Shown here: positions 28,457 to 37,404 of the stretch, one piece after another
Position numbering within the stretch: position 1 is the first letter of the stretch
Layout: each line of letters starts with the position of its first letter
Source: Microbulbifer yueqingensis
Lineage (GTDB): Bacteria > Pseudomonadota > Gammaproteobacteria > Pseudomonadales > Cellvibrionaceae
Direction of reading: 5' to 3'
Length of the DNA stretch: 64,000 nt
Assembly (NCBI RefSeq): GCF_900100355.1
Contig: NZ_FNFH01000005.1
Span: forward strand, 124,001 to 188,000
Notes under the pieces: model-generated
What the model was told of the DNA's origin: nothing
Database searches by the model: none
Seen by the model: only the letters and a program-made list of their open reading frames with translations
Made by a program: the position numbers and the translations under genes

Positions 28457-30160
28457 TCACACAAATTCGAAGCGTGCCACCGTGGGCGTTGCCACCGTCT
28501 GGCGCTGCAGGGTGACGGACCTCGTCGTCCCGGCCGCAATCAGTTCGACCTCGTCGTAAGCCTTGAACAGGGGCACCGGCAATATCAGCGCCACACCATC
28601 GCCATTCCCCGCCGCCACCATCAGGGCGGGAATGGGATCCGAATGCCGCCCCGCGGAGCTGCGCCGGCGCACCTCCACCGGTGCAACGCGACGGGCGAGA
28701 AGTTCCAGCCCTGCCCGGCAATGATCCGGCCGGGTCAGCCGCCAGCGAACCACACCCACCTGCCAGCCACCCCCAACACGTACACCCACCAGCTCCCCGA
28801 CCCGAAGGCGCTCGCTCACCTCGAGCGGCAACTTCAGGCCCAGGCCCCGGGAGCTGCTGTCGAAAAGTTCCGCCACCTCAGTACGGTAATGCCGCGCAGC
28901 GCGGTCCCGCGGTGCGGCACGCTCGCTTCTCAGGCTGGGGGCACTCGGCAGGCTGTCGTATTCAGCTAAAGGGCGCCCGGAACGGTAGTCGACCGAGGCA
29001 GCCTCCATGCACACCCGCTCCCCGCCCCTGTCACCCCAGCTGGACAGGAGCCCCTCGGCACTGTCCTCGCCAGCCTGGCGGCCACGCAGGTTATGCCAGG
29101 TGGCGCCGACGCCAATGGCGACGACACAGTCGCTCTCCGCGGGCCGGCGCGACTCGTCGCGGCCGGTGGCGTCGCGCCACGCTTCGCACAGCCGGTCCAC
29201 AAGGGGGTCGAAGCTATTCGCCACTTGTTTTTCCAGCCGGGACATGACCGCGGCCAGGTCTATCTTCCATCCCCGCGGGGTGGCAAAGGGGGCGAAGTCG
29301 TCCGGCTGCAGCCGCACCGAGGGGATGGGTGCCCGGTCCTCCGCCAGGGAAACCAGCAGGGACATGGCCGGATCAGCATAGCTTTCCTCCAGCCGCGCCA
29401 AGCGGCTCAGCTCCTGCGTCATACGCCACAGCGCGTCCTGCTGCTCGGCATCGAGTTGCCCCGCGTTGGCGCTGATAAACATGGCTGAATGGCTGTAGGC
29501 ATCGACGGCGCTGGTGCGCCCGCGCGGATGCATCGAATCGGGCACCCGTTTGTGGGCAACCTGCTGGGGCAGGCCGCGCTTCAAGAGCATGTGCATGTTG
29601 CGCCAGCAATTCTCGGGCGCCGACAGGCCGAACAGGGTGGTGATCCGCAACAGGCGGCCGCCGGCATCGATGGCACGGTGCAGGCTCCGTGCGCGTTTCT
29701 CCCGCAGCAGGAACGGCACCCCTGCCGTTTCTTCCAGCTGGACCCAGATGCCGGCATAGGCCGCCGCCAGCCTCTGCAGGAGAATCACGACCGGCCGCAT
29801 GCTCTTGCGCAAACTTTCCAGCTGGGTTCCGCGCAGGGCGCTGCGCTGCATGACGATCGCATCCACACAGGCCAGTACATACTCACGCAGTAGCTCGAGC
29901 ATCGGCTGGCGTGTCGCCGCCGGCGCCCGCCACTGGCCCAGCTCTTCCACCAGGCCCGAAAGCAGGGTAACCAGCCGCTGCTGGTCAGCGGGATGGTAGG
30001 GCCGGAGCTCGTACTGGCTGAGCCAGCGCTCCAGCTCACGCTCTGATGCACAACCGCAGCTGAGCGCAGGAAGCCCCCGTCCCGGAAGGCCGAGTTTGAG
30101 GGCAAAACTGGCTGGGGCGCATGCCTGCCCGGCGGGCGCGCCCTGAGTCGTTTCCTTCAT
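28457..30160 (-). CDS. FimX-linked protein with C-terminal PilZ-like domain
   Basis: A roughly 567-residue protein immediately upstream of fimX on the same strand. The N-terminal 400 residues are helical, without recognised enzymatic motifs. The region from about 440 (HYRTEVAELFDSSSRGLGLKL, then RLRVGELVGVR, and VGVVRWRL) has the beta-barrel pattern of PilZ-like domains, although the canonical RxxxR and DxSxxG c-di-GMP motifs are only partly visible (DSSSRGLGL). In Pseudomonas a conserved protein is also encoded next to fimX; I believe this is its counterpart. ATG at 30160; a GTG four codons upstream is an alternative. Confidence 0.6.
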   Translation of the reverse strand: MKETTQGAPAGQACAPASFALKLGLPGRGLPALSCGCASERELERWLSQYELRPYHPADQQRLVTLLSGLVEELGQWRAPAATRQPMLELLREYVLACVDAIVMQRSALRGTQLESLRKSMRPVVILLQRLAAAYAGIWVQLEETAGVPFLLREKRARSLHRAIDAGGRLLRITTLFGLSAPENCWRNMHMLLKRGLPQQVAHKRVPDSMHPRGRTSAVDAYSHSAMFISANAGQLDAEQQDALWRMTQELSRLARLEESYADPAMSLLVSLAEDRAPIPSVRLQPDDFAPFATPRGWKIDLAAVMSRLEKQVANSFDPLVDRLCEAWRDATGRDESRRPAESDCVVAIGVGATWHNLRGRQAGEDSAEGLLSSWGDRGGERVCMEAASVDYRSGRPLAEYDSLPSAPSLRSERAAPRDRAARHYRTEVAELFDSSSRGLGLKLPLEVSERLRVGELVGVRVGGGWQVGVVRWRLTRPDHCRAGLELLARRVAPVEVRRRSSAGRHSDPIPALMVAAGNGDGVALILPVPLFKAYDEVELIAAGTTRSVTLQRQTVATPTVARFEFV

Positions 30161-30309
30161 TTTTGTTGGCACCCATCCATTGGATTACCGCAGTATATGA
30201 AGAGCCAAATTGGCCAAACAAGCGGGAACAGTTGCTTTTCGCGCCTAAATTGCGATACACCTCACGCAAAAATGGCCAACCCGGTCCTATTTGACCCTCA
30301 CACCCGTGC

Positions 30310-31347
30310 TCAGAGCGGCGTTTTCGAGCCTTCTCCCGGTACTTCCCGGACCAGCCGCGGCACCAGGTACCCGGGCAGCAGCCCGCGTACCCCCTCGACC
30401 AGCGAGCGTGCGGTATCGTCATCGACCTCGAAATGTGCTGCACCGCGAACACGGTCCAGCTGGTGGAGGTAGTATGGCAGAACCCCGCAATCGAACAGGG
30501 TCTCGCCCAGTTCTGCGAGTGCAGCCACGCTATCGTTGACGCCGCGCAGCAGGACGGCCTGGTTCAGCAGCGTGACCCCCGCGTCCCGGAGCTTCCGCAT
30601 TGCCGCACGGACCTCGCCGTCGATTTCATTGGCGTGATTGCAGTGCAACACCAGCACCGGCTTGAGGCGTGACTCCGCCAGCCAGTACAGCAGCTCATCG
30701 GTAATACGGCTGGGGGCCACTATGGGCAGGCGCGTGTGAACCCGCAGCTTGTCGAGGTGGGGTATCGCCGCAAGCTCACCAGCCAGCCGCGCCAGCTGGC
30801 GATCGCCCAGCACCAGGGGATCGCCGCCGCTGAGGATGACCTCGTGCAGGTCCCCCTGGGCACGAATGTAATCGAGCGCCGCCTGCAACTGCGATCGGTT
30901 GAGATGGTTATCCCCGTACGGGAATTCCCGGCGGAAGCAGTAACGGCAATTGACGGCGCACTGGCCGGCGGCGATCAGCAGCAGGCGGCCGCGGTATTTG
31001 TGGACCACGCCCGGTACGGGATTGGACTGCGCCTCCGCCAGCGGGTCGCTGCTGAATCCGGCCGGCGACTGCAACTCCGCCGCACCGGGCAGCACCTGCA
31101 GCAGCAGCGGGTCCTGCGGGTCACCGCGGCGCATGCGCCGCACGAAGGGTCGCGGTACCCGCAGGGCAAAGCCGTCGGCCGCGCGCAGCGCGGCCGGCAG
31201 TTGCGCCGGGTCCAGTCCCAGCAGCTCCACCAGCTCCGCCGGGTCAGTCACCAGGTCGGTCATCTCTTCCTGCCAGCGACGATCGGCATCCTGCCCGGCT
31301 CGTTCACGGGCAACTATTTCACTGGCGGCGGGGGCGTGCTGTATCAT
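30310..31347 (-). CDS. epmB: EF-P beta-lysylation protein (lysine 2,3-aminomutase)
   Basis: A 345-residue radical-SAM, PLP-dependent enzyme converting (S)-alpha-lysine to (R)-beta-lysine for EF-P modification. The 4Fe-4S motif CAVNCRYCFRR is at about residues 133-143, SGGDPLV at about 172-178, and the C-terminal GEGSKTPL provides the likely PLP lysine. Short length (no C-terminal extension as in clostridial lysine aminomutases) favours EpmB. It is divergent from efp across about 108 bases, the usual arrangement. Confidence 0.95.
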   Translation of the reverse strand: MIQHAPAASEIVARERAGQDADRRWQEEMTDLVTDPAELVELLGLDPAQLPAALRAADGFALRVPRPFVRRMRRGDPQDPLLLQVLPGAAELQSPAGFSSDPLAEAQSNPVPGVVHKYRGRLLLIAAGQCAVNCRYCFRREFPYGDNHLNRSQLQAALDYIRAQGDLHEVILSGGDPLVLGDRQLARLAGELAAIPHLDKLRVHTRLPIVAPSRITDELLYWLAESRLKPVLVLHCNHANEIDGEVRAAMRKLRDAGVTLLNQAVLLRGVNDSVAALAELGETLFDCGVLPYYLHQLDRVRGAAHFEVDDDTARSLVEGVRGLLPGYLVPRLVREVPGEGSKTPL

Positions 31348-31455
31348 AGGCGGCTATTCTGTGGCGCAAAGCGCGCAAATTTTAAGCAGTTACATAAAAA
31401 TTGAAAGGGCCGGGGTGACTTTTTACCCGCCCGGACAGACTGATCAGAGGAACTC

Positions 31456-32028
31456 ATGGCTAGTTATTCCACCAACGAATTCAAGGGCGGTCTCAAGGTA
31501 ATGCTGGACGGCGACCCCTGCTCCATCGTGGAGAACGAATTCGTCAAACCCGGCAAAGGGCAGGCATTCAACCGCGTGAAACTGCGCAACCTGAAAACCG
31601 GCCGGGTATGGGAGCGCACCTTCCGTTCCGGCGAGAGCCTCGAGGCCGCGGACGTCATGGACCGGGACATGGAGTACCTCTACAACGATGGCGAGTTCTA
31701 CCATTTCATGGAGCCCGACACATTCGAACAGCACCAGGCCAGCGCCGATGCGGTCGGCGATGCCGCCAAGTGGCTGAAGGAACAGGATACCTGCACCGTC
31801 ACCCTGTACAACGGCGCACCACTGGCAGTCACCCCGCCCAACCACGTGATCCTGGAAATCACCGACACCGACCCGGGCCTGCGCGGTGACACCGCCCAGG
31901 GTGGCAACAAGCCGGCCACCCTGTCCACCGGCGCCGTGGTCAAGGTACCGCTGTTCCTCGAGATCGGCGAGACCATCAAGGTGGACACCCGCACCGGTGA
32001 ATACCTGGGCCGCGCCAAGGAAGACTGA
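31456..32028 (+). CDS. efp: Translation elongation factor P
   Basis: A 190-residue EF-P, which relieves ribosome stalling at polyproline. The N-terminal KOW-like domain begins [19 protein letters not shown]; the loop VKPGKGQAF presents Lys34, the site beta-lysylated by EpmA/EpmB. Three domains are complete and the C-terminal [22 protein letters not shown] motif is canonical. AGAGGAACTC precedes the ATG. With epmB divergent and epmA immediately downstream the modification system is nearly complete in one place; EpmC hydroxylase is not seen in this window. Confidence 0.98.
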   Translation: MASYSTNEFKGGLKVMLDGDPCSIVENEFVKPGKGQAFNRVKLRNLKTGRVWERTFRSGESLEAADVMDRDMEYLYNDGEFYHFMEPDTFEQHQASADAVGDAAKWLKEQDTCTVTLYNGAPLAVTPPNHVILEITDTDPGLRGDTAQGGNKPATLSTGAVVKVPLFLEIGETIKVDTRTGEYLGRAKED

Positions 32029-32040
32029 CCCCTCTCTATC

Positions 32041-32065
32041 CAGGGGCGGCCGCCGGCCGCTCCTG
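32041..32065. repeat. REP-like palindrome between efp and epmA
   Basis: CAGGGGCGGCC, loop GCC, GGCCGCTCCTG (11-bp stem with one G:T). It is closely related in core (GCGGCC-GCY-GGCCGC, flanked by AGG/CCT) to the 19651-19677 element. No T-run follows. Confidence 0.7.
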
Positions 32066-32084
32066 CACAATCCCGCCACGACTT

Positions 32085-33038
32085 ATGAGCGATAACACCT
32101 GGCGCCCCACCGCTTCCATCGCCGCGCTGCAACAGCGTGCCGACCTGCTGTCCCGGGTCCGCGGGTTCTTCGCCGAGCGCCAGGTGCTGGAGGTGGAAGT
32201 GCCGGTGCTGTCCCGCCGAGCCACCAGCGACCCGCATATCGACTCCATTACCGCACTGTGTAACGGTGACGCTGCATTCCTGGCCACCAGCCCCGAGTTC
32301 GGCTTGAAAAGGTTGCTGGCCGCGGGCATGGGGGACTGCTACTACCTGGGCAAGGCGTTCCGCGAGGGTGAGGCCGGCGGCCGGCACAACCCGGAGTTCA
32401 CCATGCTGGAGTGGTACCGCTGTGGCTGGGATGACCGGCGCCTGATGGGCGAGGTCGGCGACCTGCTCGGCGAGACACTTGGCATCTCCACGGTGGAATC
32501 CGTCAGTTATCGCGAACTCTTCCGGCGCCAGCTGGACCTGGACCCGCACACCGCGAGCGACTCAGCCCTGCGCAATACCGCCGAGCGGCACCTGGACCTC
32601 TCATTCACACCGGCGGACCGCGACGAATGCCTCGACCTGCTGATGAGCCATTACCTGGAGCCGCGTATGGGTGGTGGCATCACCCTGCTCTACAACTTTC
32701 CGGCCAGCCAGGCGGCGCTGGCGCGGGTGGTGGCCGATGAGACCGGCAGGCCGGTGGCGCGCCGCTTCGAAGCCTATGTGGGTGGCCTGGAGCTGGCCAA
32801 CGGCTACTGGGAACTGACCGACGCGGAGGAACAACTGCGGCGCTTCCAGGCGGATCACCGCTACCGCGGCGCTCACAAGCTGCACGTTTACCCGTTCGAG
32901 GAGCGGCTGGTAGAGGCCCTGCAAGCCGGGCTGCCGGACTGCGCGGGCGTGGCACTGGGCATTGACCGCCTGTTGATGCTGGCGGGTGGTTACCGGCGAA
33001 TCGAGGAAGTGATTGCCTTTCCCATCGAGCGCGCCTGA
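32085..33038 (+). CDS. epmA: EF-P lysine ligase
   Basis: A 317-residue class II lysyl-tRNA-synthetase-like protein lacking the anticodon-binding domain; it attaches beta-lysine to EF-P Lys34. Class II motifs are visible: motif 1 region LEVEVPVLSRRATSDPHID (about 36-54), motif 2 with LGKAFREGEAGGRHNPEFTMLEWYR (about 87-111), motif 3 CAGVALGIDRLLML near residue 287. It follows efp by 56 bases with a REP-like palindrome between. Ribosome site is weak. Confidence 0.96.
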   Translation: MSDNTWRPTASIAALQQRADLLSRVRGFFAERQVLEVEVPVLSRRATSDPHIDSITALCNGDAAFLATSPEFGLKRLLAAGMGDCYYLGKAFREGEAGGRHNPEFTMLEWYRCGWDDRRLMGEVGDLLGETLGISTVESVSYRELFRRQLDLDPHTASDSALRNTAERHLDLSFTPADRDECLDLLMSHYLEPRMGGGITLLYNFPASQAALARVVADETGRPVARRFEAYVGGLELANGYWELTDAEEQLRRFQADHRYRGAHKLHVYPFEERLVEALQAGLPDCAGVALGIDRLLMLAGGYRRIEEVIAFPIERA

Positions 33039-33053
33039 GCCGGCGCAAGACCG

Positions 33054-33854
33054 TCAGGGCTCGTAGCGATAGCGGCTCACCTGGCCTACGGCAAAAAACC
33101 CGGCGTCCAGGTAGGCATCCTGGCGATTCTCCGGAGTGAGCGCCACTGCGTATTTGTGGTGGCTGTGCAGGGCCTGCGCCAGCAGGTGGTGGAAGAGCGC
33201 CAGGCCAATGCCCTTGCCCTGGTGTGCCTCGACGGTCTGCAGGTCATAGATTCCCAGCGCATCGGCGGAAGCGAACAGGCACCCCGATGCCACCGCCTCG
33301 CCATCGAGTCGCGCCATGTAGTATTTCAGGCGGCTGCGCTTGTGCTCGGGGATATCTGCCAGCTTCTGGTAAAACTTGCGGATCTGCGGGGCCTCGCGGG
33401 TGCCCTCCAGGGCCCGCGCCTGCAGCTCACCATATTCCGCCAGCTGCTCGCCGCCGACAGCGACAATTTCCAGTCGGTCGCGCAGCTCGTCCGGCACTTT
33501 TTCGTCCCCGGCCAGCCGCTGGACCTCGATCGCCATGGCCACCAGGGTATCCCGGTGGACCAGCCCCAGCTCGGCCAGCTCTGCCTCGTCCATGGGCTTG
33601 CTGGCGCAGTGCCACAGCGTGAATGGGCTGTGCCGCTCCGCGAAGTAATCCACGACGAAACGCTTCAGGATCAGGGCGGGGACCACCGAGTTCGTGACCG
33701 CCTGGTTGAAGGTATATGACAGCAGCCCGCTGTCGCTGCGCACGATGCTGGTGATCTCCTTGGTGTGGTCCGGATTGATCAGCCCGGCACAGTAGCCGGC
33801 GCGCGACTCCAGGTTGCGGCAGACGAGGTTTTTGGCGCTGAGACTGTATTTCAT
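33054..33854 (-). CDS. GNAT family N-acetyltransferase
   Basis: A 266-residue protein ending in a GNAT domain. The acetyl-CoA pyrophosphate loop is QTVEAHQGKGIGLALFHHLL (near residue 212), preceded by GCLFASADALGIYDLQTVE and followed by a DAYLDAGFFAVGQVSRYRY C-terminal strand. The N-terminal half is helical and possibly a second, degenerate GNAT-like domain. The open frame extends to 33932, but the ATG at 33854 (MKYSLSAKN) is the better start. It converges with epmA. Acceptor substrate unknown. Confidence 0.8.
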   Translation of the reverse strand: MKYSLSAKNLVCRNLESRAGYCAGLINPDHTKEITSIVRSDSGLLSYTFNQAVTNSVVPALILKRFVVDYFAERHSPFTLWHCASKPMDEAELAELGLVHRDTLVAMAIEVQRLAGDEKVPDELRDRLEIVAVGGEQLAEYGELQARALEGTREAPQIRKFYQKLADIPEHKRSRLKYYMARLDGEAVASGCLFASADALGIYDLQTVEAHQGKGIGLALFHHLLAQALHSHHKYAVALTPENRQDAYLDAGFFAVGQVSRYRYEP

Positions 33855-34011
33855 GACTACAAGGATAGTTGCGTTTTTGGACCCACACCGCGTAACGGCC
33901 GCCCACCCGACGCGGACGGGGCGCGACCGCAATTGCGGGTATTTTAGGCGGCGGAGTAAGTGATTCCGACTGAAAACAGAACCAGCACTGGGGCACTGGT
34001 CACAGGCATGT

Positions 34012-34842
34012 TCAGGGTAGCTGCTGGTCCACCTGGCTCAGGGCGCTGTGATCCATCGACAGGGCGGGCGCCTCACAGCTGGCATCACCAATTACCCGGG
34101 CGGGCACCCCGGCCACCAGCTTCTTGGCCGGTACCGACTTCAGCACCACACTGCCCGAGGCCACCTGGGCGCACCGGCCGATCTCGATATTGCCAAGCAC
34201 CTTGCTGCCGGCGCCGATCAGGACTCCCTCGCGCACCTTCGGGTGGCGGTCACCGCCCTCCTTGCCTGTGCCGCCCAGGGTGACCGACTGCATGATGGAC
34301 ACGTTGTTTTCCACCACTGCGGTCTCGCCGATCACGATGCCGGTGGCGTGATCCAGCAGTATGCCCTCCCCCAGGGTTGCCGCCGGGTGAATGTCCACGC
34401 TGAACACCACCGAGATGCGGTGCTGCAGGAACAGCGCCAGCGAGCGTCGCTGCTGCTGCCACAACCAGTGGGCCACGCGCCAGGCCTGCAGGGCGTGGAA
34501 GCCTTTGAAATAGAGAAACGGCTCGTACAGGGAACGACAGGCAGAATCCCGCTGCTGGACCGCCTGGAGATCGGCACGGGCAGCGTGGCCGATGGCCGGG
34601 TCCGCAGCCAGCGCCTCGTCGATCACCTCGCGGATCAGCAATGCCTGCGCCACCGGGCTATCGAGCTTGTTGGCCAGGTGAAAGCTGAGCGCCGACTCCA
34701 GCGTGACGTGATTCAGGATGGTGGCGTGCAGGAAGCTGGCGAGGATTGGCTCCCGCTCAGCCTGCCGGGCCACATCGGCGCGGATCTGCTGCCACAGGGC
34801 ATCGCCCTGCTTGTCATGAGTATCGAGTTGATGGACTTCCAT
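34012..34842 (-). CDS. cysE: Serine O-acetyltransferase
   Basis: A 276-residue cysteine biosynthesis enzyme, acetylating L-serine. The N-terminal helical part (residues 1-140) matches the CysE lead with LASFLHATILNHVTLESALSFHLANKL, and the C-terminal left-handed beta-helix carries hexapeptide repeats ending with the GNIEIGRCAQVASGSVV and ARVIG segments. The active-site His pair falls in DIHPAATLGEGILLDHATGIVIG. The length (family usual about 270) fits. AAGGAG is 11 bases before the ATG. It is preceded by srkA on the same strand with about 50 bases between. Confidence 0.95.
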   Translation of the reverse strand: MEVHQLDTHDKQGDALWQQIRADVARQAEREPILASFLHATILNHVTLESALSFHLANKLDSPVAQALLIREVIDEALAADPAIGHAARADLQAVQQRDSACRSLYEPFLYFKGFHALQAWRVAHWLWQQQRRSLALFLQHRISVVFSVDIHPAATLGEGILLDHATGIVIGETAVVENNVSIMQSVTLGGTGKEGGDRHPKVREGVLIGAGSKVLGNIEIGRCAQVASGSVVLKSVPAKKLVAGVPARVIGDASCEAPALSMDHSALSQVDQQLP

Positions 34843-34892
34843 CGGTTCTTATCGCTCCTTGCCGGCGCCGGGGGCACCGTTGGTCGTTTTGG

Positions 34893-35879
34893 TCAGACCG
34901 CGCCCAGGGTCAGCGGTGGCTCCATCAGGGCCGACTGCTGCTGGCGCAGGCCGAGGATATGCTCCGCCCAGTAGCGCGGGGTGTTGAACCAGGGGAACGC
35001 CATCGGGAACGCCGGGTCCTGCCAGCGCCGTGCCAGCCAGGCCGCGTGGTGCATCTGCCGCAGGCAGCGCAGGGGCTCTACCAGTTGCAACTCTTGAGGG
35101 TTAAACGGGCAAAAAGTTTCGTAACCCTCGATGATCGCATCCAGGGAGGCGGTCTGGTCGGCGCGGCCGCCCGACAGCAGCATCCAGATATCCTGGATTG
35201 CGGGGCCACTAAGGCAGTCGTCCAGGTCGACAAACCAGGGGGTCTCGTCGCGCCACAGGAAGTTGCCCGCGTGGCAGTCGCCATGTAGCCGGATTGTAGT
35301 CCAGTCCCGCTCGAACAGCGGCGCGATCTGCTCGATGATGTGCGCAGTAACCGTGGCGTAGGCCTCGCGGTTTTCCCGCGGCAGGAAGTCGCCCGCCAGG
35401 ATGAATTCGCGACTATCGATGGCGAAATGCTGGAGGGTGAGCGCCGGACGATGCTCGAAGGGCTTGGCCCGCCCCACCGCGTGAATGCGCCCAAGCATGG
35501 TCCCCACCTGCTCGAGATGCTCGAAATTATCCAGCTCCACCTGGCGCCCCCCGCGGCGGGGAAACAACGCAAAGCGGAAACCCTGTGACTCCATCAGGGT
35601 GCGCCCGTCGAATTCGAGTGGGGCCACTACCGGGATTTCGGCGGCGGCGAGTTCGAGGGTGAAAGTGTGCTCCTCGACGATCTGCGCGTCGGTCCAGCGC
35701 TCGGGGCGGTAAAACTTGGCGATGAGTGGTTCGCCGCCCTCGATTCCCACCTGGTAGACACGGTTTTCATAGCTGTTGAGCGGGAAGATCCGCGCGTCCG
35801 ACAGCAGGCCGGTGGTTTCCACGCAGTCGATGACCACGTCTGGTGTAAGGGCTTCGTAGGGATGATGGGACTGGGACAT
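34893..35879 (-). CDS. srkA: Stress response kinase A (YihE/RdoA type)
   Basis: A 328-residue aminoglycoside-phosphotransferase-fold Ser/Thr protein kinase. It begins MSQSHHPYEALTPDVVIDCVE and includes the N-lobe segment NRVYQVGIEGGEPLIAKFYRPERW with the ATP-binding Lys, RLHGDCHAGNFLW as catalytic loop near residue 200 and WFVDLDDC as metal-binding Asp motif near 218. In E. coli SrkA counters Cpx-linked stress and programmed death and sits beside dsbA; here it is beside cysE. A GTG at 35906 is an alternative start, but the motif-matching N terminus begins at the ATG 35879. Confidence 0.93.
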   Translation of the reverse strand: MSQSHHPYEALTPDVVIDCVETTGLLSDARIFPLNSYENRVYQVGIEGGEPLIAKFYRPERWTDAQIVEEHTFTLELAAAEIPVVAPLEFDGRTLMESQGFRFALFPRRGGRQVELDNFEHLEQVGTMLGRIHAVGRAKPFEHRPALTLQHFAIDSREFILAGDFLPRENREAYATVTAHIIEQIAPLFERDWTTIRLHGDCHAGNFLWRDETPWFVDLDDCLSGPAIQDIWMLLSGGRADQTASLDAIIEGYETFCPFNPQELQLVEPLRCLRQMHHAAWLARRWQDPAFPMAFPWFNTPRYWAEHILGLRQQQSALMEPPLTLGAV

Positions 35880-36083
35880 AGGGGATAGCGCCTGGGTGAC
35901 AGGCACCTATGCTAACTTGGCCCCCGCAGCGAGGACAAACGTCGCCGCACCTTTCGCGTCGACGCCGTTAACGGCGGTCGGGCCGGGCCCGCGACAGCAC
36001 AGCTAACTTGCTGCACTTCGCCCGGCCGGGCATCCTTGCCCCACCGACCCCGGCCGGGAAATTCAAGCTGACAGGAAGCCGCC

Positions 36084-36914
36084 ATGCCAACCGGACCCTA
36101 CAGGAGCCATGTTGCCGCCCTCGCCCTGCTCTCCATCCTGGCCTCGCTGCCGGCCTGCGACCGGGCGCAGCCACCTTCCGCCGGGGATCAGGCCGCCGGG
36201 AGCCGGGCCAGCGCGCCTGCAAACAGCGAGCTCACGTCCGAACTCGAGACATTTGAACGGCAGGCAGAGAACTGCACCGGCGACCAAGAATGTGCGTCCG
36301 TCTCCGTCACCCGCGAGGTATTCGCACAGCGGCCAGCACTGAACAGGGCGGTAATGCGCCGGCTGCTTGTGCAGCTCCGGGGGGAAAGCGAAGGCGGGAA
36401 CGAGGGAGCGGCAGGCAACCTGGAGGAAATTGCCAGACAGTTCCTCGCCGAGGCCGCCGAAGTGGCTGAGGTAAGCAGCGCCGGCTGGCTCCTCAGCGGA
36501 GAAGCCCGGCGCCTGGACCGGCGCGGCAATCTGCTGACCGTGGAAATAAACAGTTACCGCTACACCGGCGGGGCCCACGGCATGCCGTCGGTGGAGTGGT
36601 TCAACTGGGACCTGGCCGCCGACAAACATATACCCCTGCGGGAACTCATAGCCGGCGGCGCGGAACAGGTATTCTGGGAACGCGCGCGGGAGGCGCACGG
36701 GCGGTGGCTCGAGCAGCAGAGCGAGATGGATCCCGGGTCGGGGGAAATATGGCCCTTCCAGCGCACCGGGAACTTTCGCTTCGGTGATGACGGCCTTGTC
36801 TTGCTGTATGACGTGTACGCACTGGGGCCCTATGCGATGGGCCCGGTGAAGCTCACCATTCCATGGCAGGAGCTCAGGGGAGTGATAGACGATCGCTTCC
36901 TGCCGCCACAATAA
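36084..36914 (+). CDS. DUF3298/RsiV-like lipoprotein
   Basis: A 276-residue predicted lipoprotein: MPTGPYRSHVAALALLSILASLPAC gives a signal ending in lipobox SLPAC. The mature part has a pattern of DUF4163/DUF3298 domains: NSYRYTGGAHGMPSVEWFNWDLAADKHIPLRELI (about residues 152-187) and the C-terminal FRFGDDGLVLLYDVYALGPYAMGPVKLTIPW (about 230-262). These occur in RsiV-like anti-sigma ectodomains and stand-alone periplasmic proteins; here no transmembrane anti-sigma part is present. AGGAAG precedes the ATG. Function unknown. Confidence 0.75.
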   Translation: MPTGPYRSHVAALALLSILASLPACDRAQPPSAGDQAAGSRASAPANSELTSELETFERQAENCTGDQECASVSVTREVFAQRPALNRAVMRRLLVQLRGESEGGNEGAAGNLEEIARQFLAEAAEVAEVSSAGWLLSGEARRLDRRGNLLTVEINSYRYTGGAHGMPSVEWFNWDLAADKHIPLRELIAGGAEQVFWERAREAHGRWLEQQSEMDPGSGEIWPFQRTGNFRFGDDGLVLLYDVYALGPYAMGPVKLTIPWQELRGVIDDRFLPPQ

Positions 36915-36970
36915 AGCCCCGGGCGCGGGCACCGGGATTATCCCTGCGCCGGCCAGCCAGCCCCTGCCGC

Positions 36971-37360
36971 TCAGCTACCGCCGGGAGCGGCTTTTCGCAT
37001 CACGTAACCCAGCACCAGCGCCAGCACCAGCAGTGCCGGCACATCCCCCAGCAGGTTCGCCCGCTCGGTACTGTCGACAAGCGCCTGCACCAGCATGATC
37101 AGGCCGTGCACGACACTCGACCAGACGGTAAACCAGATCAGGCTGGCGTTGGCGAGCGGGTCCCTGGCGGCGCGGATCAGGAAGACCCCCAGCGTCGCAT
37201 AGACGCCCATGATCATCTGCTCGTACTCATACTGGCGCGGCGTCCAGCCCCAGCCCTCGGGCCATACCCACATCATCATGGCGTAGATACCGAAGATGAA
37301 GAACAGCCCCGTAATCACCAGGAGTGCCCGTAACAGTCCCAGCCAGCTTCCCTGCGACAT
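36971..37360 (-). CDS. Small four-helix membrane protein
   Basis: A 129-residue integral membrane protein with four hydrophobic segments (about 8-30, 47-65, 73-93, 104-122), the second preceded by the Trp-rich VWPEGWGW. It resembles the DUF6632 type of small membrane proteins; this is from pattern memory only. GGGAGAG precedes the ATG at 37360. It converges with the DUF3298 lipoprotein gene and reads in the same direction as the ketosynthase operon. No function can be given. Confidence 0.65.
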   Translation of the reverse strand: MSQGSWLGLLRALLVITGLFFIFGIYAMMMWVWPEGWGWTPRQYEYEQMIMGVYATLGVFLIRAARDPLANASLIWFTVWSSVVHGLIMLVQALVDSTERANLLGDVPALLVLALVLGYVMRKAAPGGS

Positions 37361-37404
37361 CGATCTCTCCCTGTCTTTAGGTTTACGGTGGCCTGTGCCC
37401 GCCC

